Shown: piece by piece, positions 44,339-53,001 of the stretch | Layout: every line of letters begins with the position of its first letter | How positions within the stretch are numbered: the stretch's first letter is position 1 | Assembly (NCBI RefSeq): GCF_001509475.1 | Contig: NZ_LLZG01000013.1 | Location: forward strand, 81,437 to 145,436 | DNA: 64,000 nt | Direction: 5' to 3' | Source: Streptomyces regalis | GTDB taxonomy: Bacteria; Actinomycetota; Actinomycetes; Streptomycetales; Streptomycetaceae | Position numbers and translations under genes: made by a program | Notes under the pieces: generated by a model | Told to the model about the DNA's origin: nothing | Database searches by the model: none | What the model saw: only the letters and a program-made list of their open reading frames with translations

Positions 44339-46522
44339 TCACCCGGCCACCAGCAGCTCCGTCCAGGTCTCGGCGACCCGGTCCAGCGAAAAGCCCTCCC
44401 GTACCTGCGTGCGCGCCAGCTCGGCTGCGGAGCGCCAGCCGTCCTCGCCGAGGGCGGCGATCGCCTCGGCCATCGCCTCGGGGCTGTCGTGGATCCACCG
44501 CCGGTCGTAGATCTCGTCGGCACCGGGCCACGGCAGCAGTGCGGGCACCGCACCGGAGGCCATCCCCTCGGCGGGTGAGAGGTGGAAGCTCTCGTCGTCG
44601 CTGGTGGACAGCACATGCCCGACCCGCCGCAGCCAGCCCGCCACGTCCGGCCCGAAGGTGTCGAAGACGACGGCCCCTTCGAGGAGCGGCGAGGTCTGCA
44701 TACGGCGCAGTACAGCGTCGTAGTGCTCACGTTCCTCGGGCTTGTTCCAGATCCACCAGTACTCCCAGGGCGGCTTGGACTTGACCGACAGATGCCAGCG
44801 CGGGTCCCGGGCACGCAGGGCCTCCAGCACGTCGAGGCCGAGGTCGAGGCGTTTGCGGCTGGGTGCGATGCCGATCATGCCGAGGCGGTGGTGGGCGCCC
44901 GGTGCCTTCGGGCGGTCGAGCTGGTCGGTGTCCACCCAGTTGGGGACGACCACGACCTTCGAGGCGGGCCAGCCGGTGTGCTCGCGCGTGCGGCGGGCGT
45001 AGTACGGGCTGACGCACACCACCCGGTCGACGGCGTCGATGTCGACCTGGCGGGGCCACGGGGCGTCCAGCTCGAAGCGGTGCAGCCGTACGACGAGCCG
45101 GCTGCCGCGCCGCTTGTGGCGGCTGTACCAGACGGCTGCCGGGCCGCACCACTCGACGACCACCACGTCCGCCCAGTCGGCGAGTTCACGGCTCGCGTCC
45201 GGGTCGTGGCGGGACAGCGCCGGCCAGGCGTCGACCCGTACCTCGAGACCGGGCAGCGAGCGGAAGTGGTCGAGGAGCCGGGTGAGGAACTTGAGGTCGT
45301 GCCCGGCGACGCCCACGCGCAGGGGTCGGCCACGGGGAGTCACCCCGGCGGGGGCGGCGGGGAAGGCGCGGTCGAGGTGGGCGCGCCAGCGGGTGGCCGC
45401 TTGGTCCAGGGTGTGGTGCCGGGCGGCCTCGTGGCAGCGGTCGGCCGCGAGGCGCCGGGCCTGCGGCTCACGGACGGCCCGGGCGACGGCTTCGGCGGCG
45501 TCGTCGAGTCCGGCGCGTCCGGGCACGAACAACGGATAGTCGACGCCGAGCAACGCCTCGTGCGCCGGTGTGCGGTTGAGCACCACGGGCAGGCCCAGGG
45601 TCCCGAACTCCAGGACTTTGGTGGACAGTTCGAGGCTGGAGTCGAGGACCGGGTCCCGCCAGCCGAGGCCCACGTCGCAGTCCGCGGCGATGCGCATGGC
45701 CTCCTCGCGCGGCTGTCCGCCGTGGTGGTGGACGCCGGGCGTGCCGGCCAGCGCCCGCGCCATGTCGGCCTGGAAGGAGGGGTGGGACGCATCGTCGTGG
45801 ATCTTGTCGCCGACGGTGTGCAGTTCCGCGGGGACGCCTCGCTCGGCGAGCAGCTCCGGCAGCCGGGTCATGGGCAGGGTGTTCCACCGGGGTGCGAACT
45901 TGCCGGTGTAGACGAGGCGCAGCGGATCGTGCGGTCCGTCCCGGTCCGGCAGCGGGAAGCCCGGCTCGGGCACGGCGGGCGGGCTGAGCACGCACTTGCC
46001 GCAGGCCTCGGGCACCCAGGTCTCCAGGAAGCAGCGCAACTCCTCGGTCTGGCACAGGAGTCGCTGTGAGGCCTCGGCGATGAGCGCGAGTTCCGCGCGG
46101 GCCGCCTCGGTCATCTCGGCGGCCGACTGCGGGATGTCGGTGAGGTAGGCCCAGATCCGCCCGTCGAACCGGCCGTCGGCCACTACCCGCACGACCAGCC
46201 GCCGACCGCGCAGCACCAGCAGGTCACAGGGCTCGTCCTCGTCGAGCCGGGTGAGCACCTGTGCGGCCTGCACCGGCGACATGGGCCGGTCGGCGAGGCC
46301 CGGCAGCAGCCGCTCCTCGTGCGGACTCACCAGGGTGACCCCGGGCAACTCGGCCAGCGGATCGGTCAACCGGCCCGTTCGTACCGGGGACTTGAGGACG
46401 AGTCGGCTGTCGCAGCCCACCCGCGACAGGGCCTGCACCGTCGACTGCGCCCACACGGCGGAGCCGTCGATGAGGTTCAGGTCCACATCGCCGTGGACGA
46501 GCGCCCGCAGCGTACGGCTCAT
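44339..46522 (-). CDS. Tandem glycosyltransferase fusion (two GT4-like domains)
   Basis: This 727-residue protein has two glycosyltransferase B-fold regions. The first (residues 1 to about 390) includes LRLVYTGKFAPRWNTL, VGLGWRDPVLDSSLELSTKVLEFGTLG in part, and FVPGRAG. The second (about 410-727) includes VVVVEWCGPAAVWYSRH, VVVVPNWVDTDQLDRP, GMIGIAPSRKRLDLGLD and HLSPAEGMASGAVPALLPW with the nucleotide-sugar glutamate. Each domain probably adds one sugar. There is no membrane helix. ATG 46522 overlaps the upstream stop as ATGA, so it is the last of four coupled minus-strand genes of a surface-glycan cluster. Confidence 0.85.
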   Translation of the reverse strand: MSRTLRALVHGDVDLNLIDGSAVWAQSTVQALSRVGCDSRLVLKSPVRTGRLTDPLAELPGVTLVSPHEERLLPGLADRPMSPVQAAQVLTRLDEDEPCDLLVLRGRRLVVRVVADGRFDGRIWAYLTDIPQSAAEMTEAARAELALIAEASQRLLCQTEELRCFLETWVPEACGKCVLSPPAVPEPGFPLPDRDGPHDPLRLVYTGKFAPRWNTLPMTRLPELLAERGVPAELHTVGDKIHDDASHPSFQADMARALAGTPGVHHHGGQPREEAMRIAADCDVGLGWRDPVLDSSLELSTKVLEFGTLGLPVVLNRTPAHEALLGVDYPLFVPGRAGLDDAAEAVARAVREPQARRLAADRCHEAARHHTLDQAATRWRAHLDRAFPAAPAGVTPRGRPLRVGVAGHDLKFLTRLLDHFRSLPGLEVRVDAWPALSRHDPDASRELADWADVVVVEWCGPAAVWYSRHKRRGSRLVVRLHRFELDAPWPRQVDIDAVDRVVCVSPYYARRTREHTGWPASKVVVVPNWVDTDQLDRPKAPGAHHRLGMIGIAPSRKRLDLGLDVLEALRARDPRWHLSVKSKPPWEYWWIWNKPEEREHYDAVLRRMQTSPLLEGAVVFDTFGPDVAGWLRRVGHVLSTSDDESFHLSPAEGMASGAVPALLPWPGADEIYDRRWIHDSPEAMAEAIAALGEDGWRSAAELARTQVREGFSLDRVAETWTELLVAG

Positions 46523-48327
46523 GACGGCTCCTTCCCGCGCACGGCGAACAGTCGGTGTCCCTGACCGGCCCAACTTCCGGGCGCCGCACCGGACATGTGC
46601 AACGAACGGCGTACCAGCAGCGGTCGCAGCGACGGTACGAAGACGTAGTCGTCGGCGGTCGGCGTGTGGCCCACCGCGTCGGCGCCGGAGTACTCCTGGG
46701 CGCACATCAGATCGAGCAGTAGGGTGTCCGGCCGGTCCTCGGTGAGGTCCGTCCAGTCGGCGACCCAGGGGGCCAGTGGCCGCCCCCGGCGTACCGCCAC
46801 TCCGGCGGCGGTGAGTTCGTCGAGTCCCGCCGGATCGGGTACGACGACCTCGGCCGGGCGGTGCAGCTGGCCGAGCACCTGCCCGACGAGCCGGGCGACG
46901 TCGGTGCGGTCCCGGGGCGCGGCCAGCACGGCGACGCGCCGCTCGTCCAGTGGATCCGGGGCCCCGGCCGTCCGCGCCAGCTGCGACAGCCGTACCCGTG
47001 TGCTGTCCGCCCGGAACACCTCACGCAGCCGTTCCCGGCCCTCCGCGACCGGGTCCAGCCGGCCGAGCCGTACGCCGGTGTCCGCGTCGACGACGGCATC
47101 CCAGGCGAGCCGGGCGAGCCCGGGCGCGGCGGAGGCGGGACCGTCCCGCCACAGCACTGCCTTCCGCCCCAGCACCCTGGTCTCAGCGAGCAGTTCGGCG
47201 AGCGTGCGGTCCAGGTCGGGGGCGAGTCCGGTGCCGGTGAGCGACCAGGGCCCGTCGCCCGCGCAGGCGCTCAGCTGCACGACGAGCACGTCCGGGTCGG
47301 TGCGTTGCACGAGCAGCCGGCCGTCGTGCGGCAGCAGCCGGTTGACGACCACGTCCGCCGCGAAGTCCTCGGCGGTGGCGGGGGTGAGCACACCGGCGAC
47401 GACGAGACGGTCGCGGGGCGCCACGGTCAGTGCGCGATGGGCGAGGTGGAAACGGCCGTCGACGGGCGCGTCCGACTCGGCCCGGTCCTTCGGCGCGCCC
47501 TCGGGCGCCGGACCGGCGGCGCGCCGCCGCCCGCGCCACAGTCCGTACAGCTCCCCCGGCAGCCGCACCGCGCCCCTCTTCGGTGAGCGCGCGGCCGTCA
47601 CCAGCGCCTTCCCCACTCGCAGGGTGGTCGAGCCCTCCAGCATGGCCACCCGCGCCTGCAGCACGTCGACCCGGTCCCGGGTGGCCCGCAGCGCGGCGGC
47701 AAGCTGCTCCTTCTCCCGTACGGCGGCGGCGAGCCGCTCGGCGAGCCCGTCCTGCCCGGCGGCGACCCGGGTGCGTTCCGCCTCCTCCACGGTCCGTTCC
47801 AGGTCCAGCACCCGGGCGCGCAGGGACCGTGAGGCCAGGTCGGCGAAGACGTACTCGTCGGCGATGCGCAGCGCCGTGGCGTGGCCGTCGGCGGGGACGG
47901 GCCGCCCGAAGAAGTCGTGCGGCGCCAGGAGCTCGTCGGTGCGCGCGATGACCGCGCCGGCATGCAGATGGACGTAGTCGAGGGGTGCCGCGCGCAGGAC
48001 CTGGCAGCGGTGCGCCACGAGATGGTCGAGCAGCCGGTGGTAAGGGAGCTCCGATGCGCGGTGACCGAGCACGATCAGTCCGCGTGCACCGGGCCGCATG
48101 CGTGCCAGTACGGCGCGACAGGCATCCTCGCCTCCGTGCAGCTCGGCGTCGGGTCCGTACGAGAGGAGGACCAACTCGCCTTCGGTGACAGGCTGTTCGT
48201 CGTCCCCGCGCAGAAAGACACCCGGCGGCAGATGCAGGTAGGGCTCCAGGCTCAGGCCGCCGCGAGTCGCGTCCACCACTGTCGTGACGCCGTCGAGGTG
48301 CGGATGGAGCAGGTCGGTCAGGCGCAT
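46519..48327 (-). CDS. Glycan-cluster protein with central coiled coil, function unknown
   Basis: This 602-residue protein has no family I can name with confidence. Residues 1 to about 165 look like a small Rossmann domain (MRLTDLLHPHLDGVTTVVDA, ARGLIVLGHRASELPYHRLL). A coiled coil follows (about 175-240, with VREKEQLAAALRATRDRV), then a basic linker. A C-terminal region includes VVVPDPAGLDELTAAGV and DTLLLDLMCAQEY, like a degenerate glycosyltransferase A fold. The start overlaps the methyltransferase stop (TGATG) and the stop overlaps the tandem glycosyltransferase start, so it is a fixed part of the polysaccharide operon. A scaffold for sugar transfer is one option (inference). Confidence 0.75.
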   Translation of the reverse strand: MRLTDLLHPHLDGVTTVVDATRGGLSLEPYLHLPPGVFLRGDDEQPVTEGELVLLSYGPDAELHGGEDACRAVLARMRPGARGLIVLGHRASELPYHRLLDHLVAHRCQVLRAAPLDYVHLHAGAVIARTDELLAPHDFFGRPVPADGHATALRIADEYVFADLASRSLRARVLDLERTVEEAERTRVAAGQDGLAERLAAAVREKEQLAAALRATRDRVDVLQARVAMLEGSTTLRVGKALVTAARSPKRGAVRLPGELYGLWRGRRRAAGPAPEGAPKDRAESDAPVDGRFHLAHRALTVAPRDRLVVAGVLTPATAEDFAADVVVNRLLPHDGRLLVQRTDPDVLVVQLSACAGDGPWSLTGTGLAPDLDRTLAELLAETRVLGRKAVLWRDGPASAAPGLARLAWDAVVDADTGVRLGRLDPVAEGRERLREVFRADSTRVRLSQLARTAGAPDPLDERRVAVLAAPRDRTDVARLVGQVLGQLHRPAEVVVPDPAGLDELTAAGVAVRRGRPLAPWVADWTDLTEDRPDTLLLDLMCAQEYSGADAVGHTPTADDYVFVPSLRPLLVRRSLHMSGAAPGSWAGQGHRLFAVRGKEPS

Positions 48328-48992
48328 CAGCGGGTCCTCGTGAAGACGTGGAAGCCAACCTGGCTCTCCCGGAAGCCGTACGGCTGCGAGAGGGTGTGCC
48401 GCAGGCCGAGCGGCTCGAGTTCGGCGCGGTAGGCGGCGATCGGGCGGTGCACGGTGCGGGCGCCGCGGGTCGTACGCTCGGCGGTGGCCTCGTCGGTACC
48501 TTCGTCGGCGTCCTCGTCGGTGACGATGTCGGTGGCGATCAGGCGGCCGGTTACGCGGATGAGGGAGGCCATGTTGCGCAGACCGGCCGCCCACGCCTGG
48601 TCGTCCAGTACATGGAACAGGACGTCCACACAGACCACGATGTCGTACGGCCACGGGCTGCGCCACTCGTCGAGCGCGGCGACGGCGTAACGCGGGCCGC
48701 CGCCCTCGGCGCGGGCGTGGTCGACGGCGTGCGGGCTGATGTCGAAGGCGTCGACCCGATGGCCGCAGCGGGCCAGGGCGCGGGCGAAGTACCCCTTGCC
48801 GCACCCGGCGTCGAGCACGAACAGCGGGGCTGCGGGGCTGGACAGGTCGCCGATGAGGGAGAGCAGCGAGCCGAACCGCTGGGCGTAGAAGATCTCGTTA
48901 CCCGGACGGTCCAGCCCGATCTGCCCGCCGGAGGCGAGCTCGTCGAGGTCGCTGTGACGGGCGTCCCAGTACGTCCACGTGCCGTCAGCCAT
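48327..48992 (-). CDS. Class I SAM-dependent methyltransferase
   Basis: This 221-residue methyltransferase carries motif I FVLDAGCGKGYFARALA (about residues 58-74), the acidic end of the second strand in VDAFDIS, and motif IV PYDIVVCVDVLFHVL. It would methylate a sugar or lipid intermediate in the cluster. Its ATG overlaps the wecB stop by eight bases and its TGA overlaps the next start, so translation is coupled on both sides. The acceptor cannot be told from sequence. Confidence 0.87.
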   Translation of the reverse strand: MADGTWTYWDARHSDLDELASGGQIGLDRPGNEIFYAQRFGSLLSLIGDLSSPAAPLFVLDAGCGKGYFARALARCGHRVDAFDISPHAVDHARAEGGGPRYAVAALDEWRSPWPYDIVVCVDVLFHVLDDQAWAAGLRNMASLIRVTGRLIATDIVTDEDADEGTDEATAERTTRGARTVHRPIAAYRAELEPLGLRHTLSQPYGFRESQVGFHVFTRTR

Positions 48993-50073
48993 GGCGCTCC
49001 AGCCACGCGGTGATCACACGGGCGATCCGGCCGCCCGCCCGGCCGTCCCACAGGGGCGGCCCCTCCGCGGGCGCCGCTCCCCCGCCGTCCAGCACCTTGC
49101 GCAGAGCGGGCACCAACTCCCCGTGCGTGACAAGCCGGTTGGTGCCGTGGGTGAGCGTGACGGGGCGTTCGGTCGTGGTCCGCAGGGTCAGGCACGGCAC
49201 GCCCAGCACCGTCGTCTCCTCCTGCACGCCGCCCGAGTCGGTGATCACCGCGGCGGCTCCGCGTACGAGGCTCATGAACTCGACATAGCCGAGCGGGTCG
49301 AGGAGGTGGACGCCCGGTGCGTCCGCGAGGCCCGCCGCGCTCAGCGCCGCCCGGCCGCGTGGGTGCAGCGGTACGGCCAGGTCGAGATGGCGGGCGGCCT
49401 CGGCCAGGACACGGGCGGCGGCCCCGGCGGACTCCGGGTCGTCGACGTTGGCGGGCCGGTGCAGGGTGACGACGCCGTAGCGCTCGGGCAGTCGGTGGGC
49501 GGCCCGGGCGGCCACCGCGTCGAAATGCTCCAGATGGGTGAGCAGGGTGTCGATCATCGGGTTGCCGACCAGGTGCACCCGCTCGGCGGCGATCCCCTCA
49601 CGGGCCAGGTGGCCGACGGCCTCGGGGCTCGTGACGAACAGCAACTCCGCCAGCTGGTCGACCAGACGCCGGTTGGTCTCCTCCGGCATCGTCATGTCGA
49701 AGCTGCGCAGCCCGGCCTCGACGTGCGCCACCGGGACGCCCAGCCTGGCGGCGACGAGCGCGGCGGCCAGCGTCGAGTTCACATCGCCGTACACCGTGAC
49801 CAGCGCGGGTGCACGGGCGGTCAGTTCGGCCTCCAGGGCCACCAGCAGCTCGGCGATCTGCCGGGCGTGGCTGCCCGAGCCGACGCCGAGGTCGGTGTCT
49901 GGCTCGGGCAGGCCGAGTTGCCGGAAGAAGATGTCCGACATCCGCTCGTCGTAGTGCTGCCCGGTATGGACGAGCACCTGATCGCAGCCCGCGGCGCCGA
50001 GGGCGGCGACGACCGGCGCGGCCTTGACGAAGTTGGGCCGGGTGCCTACCACATGGAGTACGCAGCCGTTCAT
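48985..50073 (-). CDS. wecB: UDP-N-acetylglucosamine 2-epimerase (non-hydrolysing)
   Basis: This 362-residue enzyme converts UDP-GlcNAc to UDP-ManNAc. It has the family landmarks VVGTRPNFVKAAPVVAAL at the start, VHTGQHYDERMSDIFF, VAHVEAGLRSFDMTMPEETN and SGGVQEETTVLG, with the catalytic acids in place. ATG 50073 has AGGGGAG upstream. It leads the minus-strand operon and is divergent from a glycosyltransferase and a WecC-like dehydrogenase, so the cluster can make UDP-ManNAcA for a cell-surface polymer. Confidence 0.93.
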   Translation of the reverse strand: MNGCVLHVVGTRPNFVKAAPVVAALGAAGCDQVLVHTGQHYDERMSDIFFRQLGLPEPDTDLGVGSGSHARQIAELLVALEAELTARAPALVTVYGDVNSTLAAALVAARLGVPVAHVEAGLRSFDMTMPEETNRRLVDQLAELLFVTSPEAVGHLAREGIAAERVHLVGNPMIDTLLTHLEHFDAVAARAAHRLPERYGVVTLHRPANVDDPESAGAAARVLAEAARHLDLAVPLHPRGRAALSAAGLADAPGVHLLDPLGYVEFMSLVRGAAAVITDSGGVQEETTVLGVPCLTLRTTTERPVTLTHGTNRLVTHGELVPALRKVLDGGGAAPAEGPPLWDGRAGGRIARVITAWLERHG

Positions 50074-50173
50074 CGTGGCTCCCCTTTTTGATGGCTCGGT
50101 CGCCTACGGACGCTTTCAGCCGGTGTCGAGCCGTCGGCGGGCCGTGGCCGTCGGCGGGGCCTAGGTTTGCGAT

Positions 50174-51634
50174 ATGTACCGATATGTTCCCCGCGCCCTC
50201 AGTTTGGCTGCCTCGGTGGCAGTTGGCGAACTGCGCCAGGATCCGTTGCGGGCGGCACTGCTCGCCTTGCGCCTGTTGCCGGGGCGTGTCCGACGTGGGT
50301 TGCTGCCGCTTGAACAGCGGCTGGCCGGGCGTGCCCGCACCGCGGGGCCAGTTGCGACGCCCTCCGCCGCCCGGGTGCCCGCGCCGCCCGGGCGGCGGTT
50401 TCACCCCGCACCGGGCCGGGTGCTCCACCTGGTCACCAACGGGCTGCCGTTCCGGCACGCCGGCTACACCGTGCGTACGCAGAAGCTCGCCGAGGCCCAG
50501 CTGGCGGCCGGGCTGGACCCGCATGTCGTGACCCGGATCGGTTTCCCCGTGACGCAGGGGGTGCTGGACGCCCGGCCGTCACAGCGCGTGGGCGGGGTGC
50601 CGCAGCACCGGCTGCTTCCGCTCCGGCTGCCGTACGGGCAGGCGGCTGCGCTGGCGCGTAACGCCGAACTGGCCGCCCGGCTGGTGGAGCGGCTGCGGCC
50701 CGCCGTGCTGCATGCCGCGTCCGACCACGGCAACGGGCGGGTGGCGCTCGCCCTGCGCGAGACCTTCGGACTGCCGGTGGTCTACGAGGTACGGGGCTTC
50801 CTGGAGGAGACGTGGCTGACGCAGGCGCCGGGCCGCGGCCGGGACGACGAGACGTACCGGGCGCGGCGCGCCCTGGAGACGTCCTGCATGCGCGAGGCCG
50901 ATCTGGTGCTGACGCTGGGCGAGGCGATGAAGGCCGAGATCGTGGGCCGTGGAGTGCCCGAGGAGCGGGTCCTGATCGCACCCAACGCCGTGGACGACGA
51001 CTTCCTGGCCCCCCTGCCGGACGGGACGCCCGTGCGGGCCCGGCTCGGCATCGCGCCGGACGAGTTCGTCGTGGGCACGGTCGGCAGTCTCACCCCGCAC
51101 GAGGGGATCGAGACATTGCTCCATGCGGGTGAAGAGCTGATCCGGCGCGGCGTCCCGCTGCGGCTGCTGATCGTCGGCGACGGTCCGCAGCGCCCCGCGC
51201 TTCAGCGCCTGGCCGCCCGGCTGGGCCTGGACGACGGGGTCGCCCTGTTCACCGGCCGGGTGCCGTACGCCCAAGTGCGGGATTTCCACGCCGTGTTGGA
51301 TGTGTTCGCGGTGCCGCGCACCGACGAGCGCGTCTGCCATCTGGTGACCCCGCTCAAGCCGGTCGAGGCGATGGCGAGCGGTATCCCCGTGGCTGCGAGT
51401 GACGTCACCGCGCTGCGAGAACTGGTCGAACACGAGGTTAACGGGAAGCTAATCAAGCCTGAATCGCCATATTCCTGGGCTGATGAGCTGGAAATACTCC
51501 TTTACAGTCGAAATCGGCGTTCTGAGTGGGGAGCAGCCGCCCGCGCGATGGTCGCGCGTGACCGCACCTGGAAGCGGGTCGCCGCCACAACCCGTGACGC
51601 GTACCGCACCCTTGGATGCCTTGATGCGGGGTGA
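50174..51634 (+). CDS. GT4 family glycosyltransferase
   Basis: This 486-residue glycosyltransferase B-fold enzyme has FRHAGYTVRTQKLAEAQLAA near residue 95, VVYEVRGFLEETWL, VLIAPNAVDDDFLAPL, and the donor site HLVTPLKPVEAMASGIPVAAS with the usual Glu spacing. The first 75 residues form a basic, possibly membrane-associated helix region. No ribosome site precedes ATG 50174, but TAGGTT (50162-50167) seven bases upstream could be a -10 of a leaderless transcript. The C-terminal coding part (51431-51530) is only about 50 percent GC, far below its surroundings. It is followed six bases later by the sugar dehydrogenase gene. Confidence 0.87.
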   Translation: MYRYVPRALSLAASVAVGELRQDPLRAALLALRLLPGRVRRGLLPLEQRLAGRARTAGPVATPSAARVPAPPGRRFHPAPGRVLHLVTNGLPFRHAGYTVRTQKLAEAQLAAGLDPHVVTRIGFPVTQGVLDARPSQRVGGVPQHRLLPLRLPYGQAAALARNAELAARLVERLRPAVLHAASDHGNGRVALALRETFGLPVVYEVRGFLEETWLTQAPGRGRDDETYRARRALETSCMREADLVLTLGEAMKAEIVGRGVPEERVLIAPNAVDDDFLAPLPDGTPVRARLGIAPDEFVVGTVGSLTPHEGIETLLHAGEELIRRGVPLRLLIVGDGPQRPALQRLAARLGLDDGVALFTGRVPYAQVRDFHAVLDVFAVPRTDERVCHLVTPLKPVEAMASGIPVAASDVTALRELVEHEVNGKLIKPESPYSWADELEILLYSRNRRSEWGAAARAMVARDRTWKRVAATTRDAYRTLGCLDAG

Positions 51635-51640
51635 GTCCCA

Positions 51641-52966
51641 ATGCAGGTGGACCAGACCGGACCGCTCGGGGAAGAGAGCGAACCGCTCGGGGAAGCAGAA
51701 CGGCCCGATCACTTGGATCTGGCAGTGATCGGGCTCGGCTACGTCGGACTGCCGCTCGCGCGTGAGGCGGCGTCGGTCGGCCTGAGGGTCGTCGGACTCG
51801 ACCGCGACCCCCGGGTCGTGGAGGCGCTGAACACCGGGCACTCCCATGTCGACGACGTCACCGACGAGGACGTCCTGCGGATGCGGGCGGCCGGATTCGG
51901 CGCGTTCACGGACGCGGCCTGTCTGGCCCGTGCGCAGACCGTCGTCATCTGTGTGCCGACCCCGCTCGGCAAGGACGGCGGGCCCGACCTGGGCGCGGTC
52001 ACCTCGGCCACCCGGACGGTGGCGGGCCGGCTGCGGCCCGGACAGCTGGTCGTGCTGGAGTCGACCACCTACCCGGGAACCACCGAGGAGGTCGTACGGC
52101 CACTTCTGGAGGAGTCGGGGCTGCGGGCGGGCGTCGACTTCGCGCTGGCCTTCTCGCCCGAGCGCATCGACCCCGGCAACACCGCGCACGGGCTGCGCAC
52201 CACGCCGAAGGTGGTCGGCGGCTGCACACCGTCCTGCGCGGCGCGCGCCGTCGCCTTCTACGGCAAGCTCGTCGACACCGTCGTCCAGGCGAAGGGCACC
52301 CGCGAGGCCGAGATGGCCAAGCTGCTGGAGAACACCTACCGGCACGTCAACATCGCCCTGGTCAACGAACTGGCCGTGATCAGCCACGAGTTGCACGTCG
52401 ACCTGTGGGACGCGATCCGCTGCGCCGGCACGAAGCCCTTCGGCTTCCAGGCGTTCCGGCCCAGCCCCGGCGTCGGCGGGCACTGCATCCCCATCGACCC
52501 CAACTACCTGTCGTACAAGGTGCGTTCGTCGCTCGGCTACGAGTTCCGGTTCGTCGAACTCGCCCAGGAGATCAACCGGCGGATGCCGGAGTACGTCGTA
52601 CGCCGCGCGCAGGACCTCCTCAACACCGCCGGCCGGCCGCTGCACGGCTCCCGGGTGCTGCTGCTCGGGGTCACGTACAAGCCGGACGTCGCCGACCAGC
52701 GGGAGTCGCCCGCGGTGCCGGTGGCGCGGCTGCTGCGGGAGCGGGAGGCCGAGGTCTCCTTCCACGACCCGAACGTGCGGTCGTGGTCCGTGGACGGGGT
52801 GAGTGTCCCGCGCGTCGACGACGTGATGGCGGCGGTGCGCGAGCAGGACCTGACGATCCTGCTCCAGGACCACTCGGCCTACGACCTGCCGGCCCTCGGC
52901 GACGCGGCCCGGCTGCTGTTCGACACCCGGGGGCGGATCTTCCGGCCCGGGGTCGAGGTGCTTTGA
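51641..52966 (+). CDS. wecC: UDP-N-acetyl-D-mannosamine dehydrogenase-type nucleotide sugar dehydrogenase
   Basis: This 441-residue NAD-dependent four-electron dehydrogenase has the cofactor site VIGLGYVGLPLAREAASVG (about residue 27), ESTTYPGTTEEVV, LAFSPERIDPGN, the domain helix KLLENTYRHVNIALVNELA, and the catalytic cysteine in GVGGHCIPIDPNYLSY (about residue 285). The family oxidises UDP-sugars to uronates; with wecB next door, UDP-ManNAc to UDP-ManNAcA is the likely reaction. UDP-glucose cannot be fully excluded. It is co-transcribed with the flanking glycosyltransferases. Confidence 0.85.
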   Translation: MQVDQTGPLGEESEPLGEAERPDHLDLAVIGLGYVGLPLAREAASVGLRVVGLDRDPRVVEALNTGHSHVDDVTDEDVLRMRAAGFGAFTDAACLARAQTVVICVPTPLGKDGGPDLGAVTSATRTVAGRLRPGQLVVLESTTYPGTTEEVVRPLLEESGLRAGVDFALAFSPERIDPGNTAHGLRTTPKVVGGCTPSCAARAVAFYGKLVDTVVQAKGTREAEMAKLLENTYRHVNIALVNELAVISHELHVDLWDAIRCAGTKPFGFQAFRPSPGVGGHCIPIDPNYLSYKVRSSLGYEFRFVELAQEINRRMPEYVVRRAQDLLNTAGRPLHGSRVLLLGVTYKPDVADQRESPAVPVARLLREREAEVSFHDPNVRSWSVDGVSVPRVDDVMAAVREQDLTILLQDHSAYDLPALGDAARLLFDTRGRIFRPGVEVL

Positions 52967-53001
52967 GCGCTCGATCCCGGGCCACTTCGAAAGGTGCGCT
53001 G

